58,152 nt of DNA from Fragilaria crotonensis (Eukaryota; Bacillariophyta; Fragilariophyceae; Fragilariales; Fragilariaceae), in NCBI GenBank assembly GCA_022925895.1, contig JAKSYS010000389.1, forward strand, positions 1 to 58,152. The letters are read 5' to 3'. Below the pieces are notes generated by a model. It was not told where the DNA came from. It worked only from the letters and a program-made list of their open reading frames with translations, and did not search any database. This document shows positions 56,075 to 58,152 of this stretch, in pieces; the first letter of the stretch is position 1; each line of letters opens with the position of its first letter. Position numbers and translations under genes: made by a program.

Positions 56075-57165
56075 TTACATGGAACTTAGTTCTGCTGCTT
56101 GATCCAACATTCGGACTTCTTCATCAGTCAATCGCCACCCCAAACACCCCATGAGTTCATCTGCAGTTTCTTCATTATAAACGTCTACTAAGGGAACGCC
56201 GCCCTGGCAATCACGTAATGAATTGCAATCTGTGCTGGGGTCACTGACGGCGCCTTTTTCTTATCGTCGTATCGACGTGCCCGATAGTCCTGAGTTCTCG
56301 TGACTGCTTTCCTGCCCGACTTTGTGCCTTATCCATGATGCGGTACATCATGGAGTGGAGTGGCTCCCATTTTTCGAGAATCTTGTAAGAGAAACGAGGA
56401 CCTGCATTGTCGGTACCGTTTGGTTCTTCCGACGTCCATTTTCCAGACGCCAGCAAGTCCTGCCTAGCGGGTATCGAATCAGGGGGATGACACCCAACTC
56501 CTGCACGAGTCGATCATACTCTCGTGTTTGCGATTGACCAAACTAAACTCGAATTGATTTGTGAGCAGAGCCTCATCACGCTGTTCCAGCTTGCGACACA
56601 GGGATTTCAAGGCCCCTTTGTTGGTAATGTCAATAGCACCCCCTGACGAACAGTAGCCTTCGTCCACGCTGGATCGGATGCCCTCGGCAAGGGCACCGAG
56701 ACCAATTGTGGACAATTTTGAGGGGCGGACTTGCAAAATGTCGACTTGATTGACGTCCAAGGCGTCAACGATCGATTCCATGGCAGATACGACCGACGAT
56801 TCACCGCCGAATTTGAATCTAGCGTTGTAGGACGCGGCAACTGTGACGGCGAGATCCTGTTCTCGAATTAATCGACCTAACATTTTTTCCTTACCTGGAG
56901 TGCAGGATACGAAAGAAATGCCGGCTTCCACTAGCATGTTGAAGGCTTCTTGAGCGTCGTCTATATCTTGCCATTTAGCGGTCGTAAAGGCCAATCGATT
57001 TGGAATGTGTAAGTCATTCTCGTCGTCGTACACGTCGAAATAATCAGGGGCGAAGGGCTTTTTCTTGGCCTCCAAATCGGTTCTTGACGAGAAAGTGTGT
57101 CGCCTCGGCGGGGCAAACGCCTGTGAGACGAGGGGCAGAAGAAGCACTGGTAGCAGATTTCTCAT
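56075..57165 (-). CDS. Plastid-targeted aldo/keto reductase family protein
   Basis: NAD(P)H-dependent oxidoreductase fold. Start MRNLLPVLLLPLVSQAFAPP at 57165 is a textbook diatom plastid precursor (signal peptide, then AFAP). Family features in order: AFNMLVEAGISFVSCTPGKE (replacing the usual 'G.n..DTA'), MESIVDALDVNQVDILQV ('ldyvDLy' strand), ALLTNQFEFSLVNR ('vQ.eysl..R'), then in another frame LGVIPLIRYPLGRDLLASG and GPRFSYK. The last part, APSVTPAQIAIHYVIAR and GWRLTDEEVRMLDQAAEL, ends at 56075. Breaks lie near 56480, 56270 and 56190. The catalytic Tyr/Lys of active reductases is not obvious at the usual places, so it could be a non-catalytic or divergent member. Confidence 0.72.
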
Positions 57166-57460
57166 GGTCGATGTAGTCCTTATGCTATTGGCGCAGTAGA
57201 GTGTGCAAAAGTTGAACCTCGATGTCAGTGAGGCCGGTTCTTATCGAAAAATTCTTCACCCAAAATCTGCATCTTCATCTTCATCTTGCTGACGTAGCAA
57301 GTCCACCAAACTCGATGAAGATATTTTTGTTCTTATCGATTTTTCTGCCCTTCATCCCTTCATCTTGGTTGTTCATCAAAACTCTGCGCGCATGCGCACA
57401 CTTCATTTCACAAGGCAGACGAAGAGCCATGCACGGGTTCGTACCCAACCCGTGGTTTAC

Positions 57461-57555
57461 CCGCGTACCCGTACCCGTACCCGTACCCGTACCCGCGGAT
57501 CACAGGGTGCTGGTACGGGTAGAGCATTCTGACCACGGGTACGGGTACGGGTAAG
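57461..57555. repeat. TACCCG tandem repeat with inverted copy
   Basis: CGTACC CGTACC units run at about 57463-57496 (roughly six), and the inverse GGGTACGGGTACGGGTA at about 57537-57553. The two arms could pair into a stem with a loop of about 40 bases. It is not the TTAGGG telomere repeat. Confidence 0.8.
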
Positions 57556-57814
57556 GAAATTGCAATTCCTTACCCGATAGAAGAATCGGTGTCACAACGG
57601 TGTGGCACCTGTGCACTTGCGCGCCATCGTTGTGTTAGTCGTTTCATCGCTGCAATGGTACGCATAGCAGGTTCGAGTACCGTACATCCAGACGTCGATA
57701 GTGCGATAAATACTGGCGACCAATTTTACTGTCGCTAAAAGAGCTTATTAAAATTACACGTGTATGTTGCTGTCAAGAGATGAAGGAGATGAAGAGGATG
57801 AAGGTGCAATTTTG

Positions 57815-57862
57815 ACCCATAACCTTCATCCTCGGGACCCCTGCAGGATGAAGGTTATGGGT
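57815..57862. repeat. Perfect 18-bp inverted repeat (hairpin)
   Basis: ACCCATAACCTTCATCCT (57815-57832) is repeated exactly in inverse at 57845-57862, with a 12-base loop CGGGACCCCTGC. It lies inside the hAT-like element and may be part of its subterminal structure. Confidence 0.9.
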
Positions 57863-57995
57863 CCTTCATTTCTTCATCGAAAATTATTTCCGGGTTCGCA
57901 AAACTGCGACATTTGCTGATGTGTCAATGACGTGTCGGATGAAGATCGAGATTTTGGATGAAGAATTTTTCGATAAGAACGGGCCTGATGTCAAG

Positions 57996-58152
57996 AAAGG
58001 ATACACGCAAATACGTGGTACAAGTACAAGTAATAGGAATGCTCGTACTCCAGTACTAGTACACTTGAACCAGCACTTAAGTTGAGGGGTTGAGGTTATG
58101 AGTACAAGTCTACTGTACAGGGTGTATGGTTACTGTACAGCCTCTATGGTAC
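57996..58152. other. GTAC-rich intergenic sequence at the window end
   Basis: GTACAAGTACAAGT, CTAGTACAC and CTGTACAG units fill the last 150 bp. The window stops inside this stretch. Confidence 0.5.

Larger units (their letters stand above)
57230..57987. mobile_element. hAT-like element with long inverted ends and imperfect 8-bp target duplication
   Basis: The left end (57230 on) and the inverted right end (to 57987) share GTTCTTATCGAAAAATTC and, around it, most of about 50 bp: GAGGCC/CAGGCC at the tip and CAAAATCT with CTTCATC further in. Flanks are ATGTCAGT (57222-57229) and ATGTCAAG (57988-57995), six of eight identical. The inside holds TACCCG tandem repeats and a perfect hairpin, both listed separately, and no coding frame. 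The element sits 57 bp upstream of the aldo/keto reductase start, so it may overlap that promoter. Confidence 0.7.

Noticed and set aside
57461-57555. Telomere-like repeat
   Set aside because: The unit TACCCG differs from TTAGGG, is short, has an inverted copy and lies inside a transposon-like element.

Overview
The window looks like nuclear DNA of a diatom, most likely a pennate such as Phaeodactylum tricornutum; I infer this from the sequence and have run no search. The signs are: short GT-AG introns of about 63-190 bp, mostly under 100 bp; plastid precursors with a signal peptide followed by a phenylalanine transit motif (for example SQAFAPP in the aldo/keto reductase and GFAPL in an M50 protease); a conserved diatom 'WYT' family protein; secreted Pro/Thr-repeat proteins; and intergenic DNA full of GTAC palindromes.

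Layout. Bases 1-3539 carry the THO complex subunit THOC2 (+, 5' end outside the window). Then come a YIPF1/2-type Golgi membrane protein (-, 4.4-5.4 kb), a FAF2/UBXD8-type UBX protein (+, 6.0-7.05 kb), a giant low-complexity/coiled-coil protein (-, 7.1-13.8 kb), a 'WYT' family protein (+, 16.3-17.3 kb), a probable one-helix light-harvesting-like plastid protein (-, 18.0-18.4 kb), an MFSD8-like transporter (-, 19.4-21.0 kb) and an RGG/Gln-rich protein (+, 23.1-25.6 kb). Three paralogous EGY/S2P-type M50 metalloproteases lie at 26.9-29.5 (+), 31.5-34.1 (-) and 35.4-37.4 kb (-), with an FtsJ-fold methyltransferase between the first two. From 42.8 to 53.1 kb sits a cell-surface gene group: two PQQ-like beta-propeller proteins with Pro/Thr stalks and hydrophobic C-termini flank a secreted Lys/Gly- and Pro/Thr-repeat protein. 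The window ends with a PAPS-type SLC35B nucleotide-sugar transporter (+) and a plastid aldo/keto reductase (-).

Mobile DNA. Two short elements with terminal inverted repeats have perfect 8-bp target duplications (25,975-26,425 and 37,708-38,029), and a third at 57,230-57,987 has a decayed one. All start CAGGC or near it, which fits hAT non-autonomous elements. A ~4 kb relic (38,053-42,029) has 16-bp inverted ends, a broken hAT transposase with a recognisable C-terminal dimerisation block, and a satellite-like array of about twelve ~188-bp monomers organised as 376-bp dimers.

Caution. Most genes change reading frame at several points where the protein homology plainly continues. I treat these as indels in the sequence (unpolished assembly or allele decay), not introns, because GT-AG borders are absent there. 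Gene spans are therefore given as composite loci. How the genes work together: the surface proteins, the YIPF protein and the PAPS transporter all belong to the secretory/Golgi and wall route, while the M50 trio, the one-helix protein and the aldo/keto reductase point to the plastid. These links are inference.
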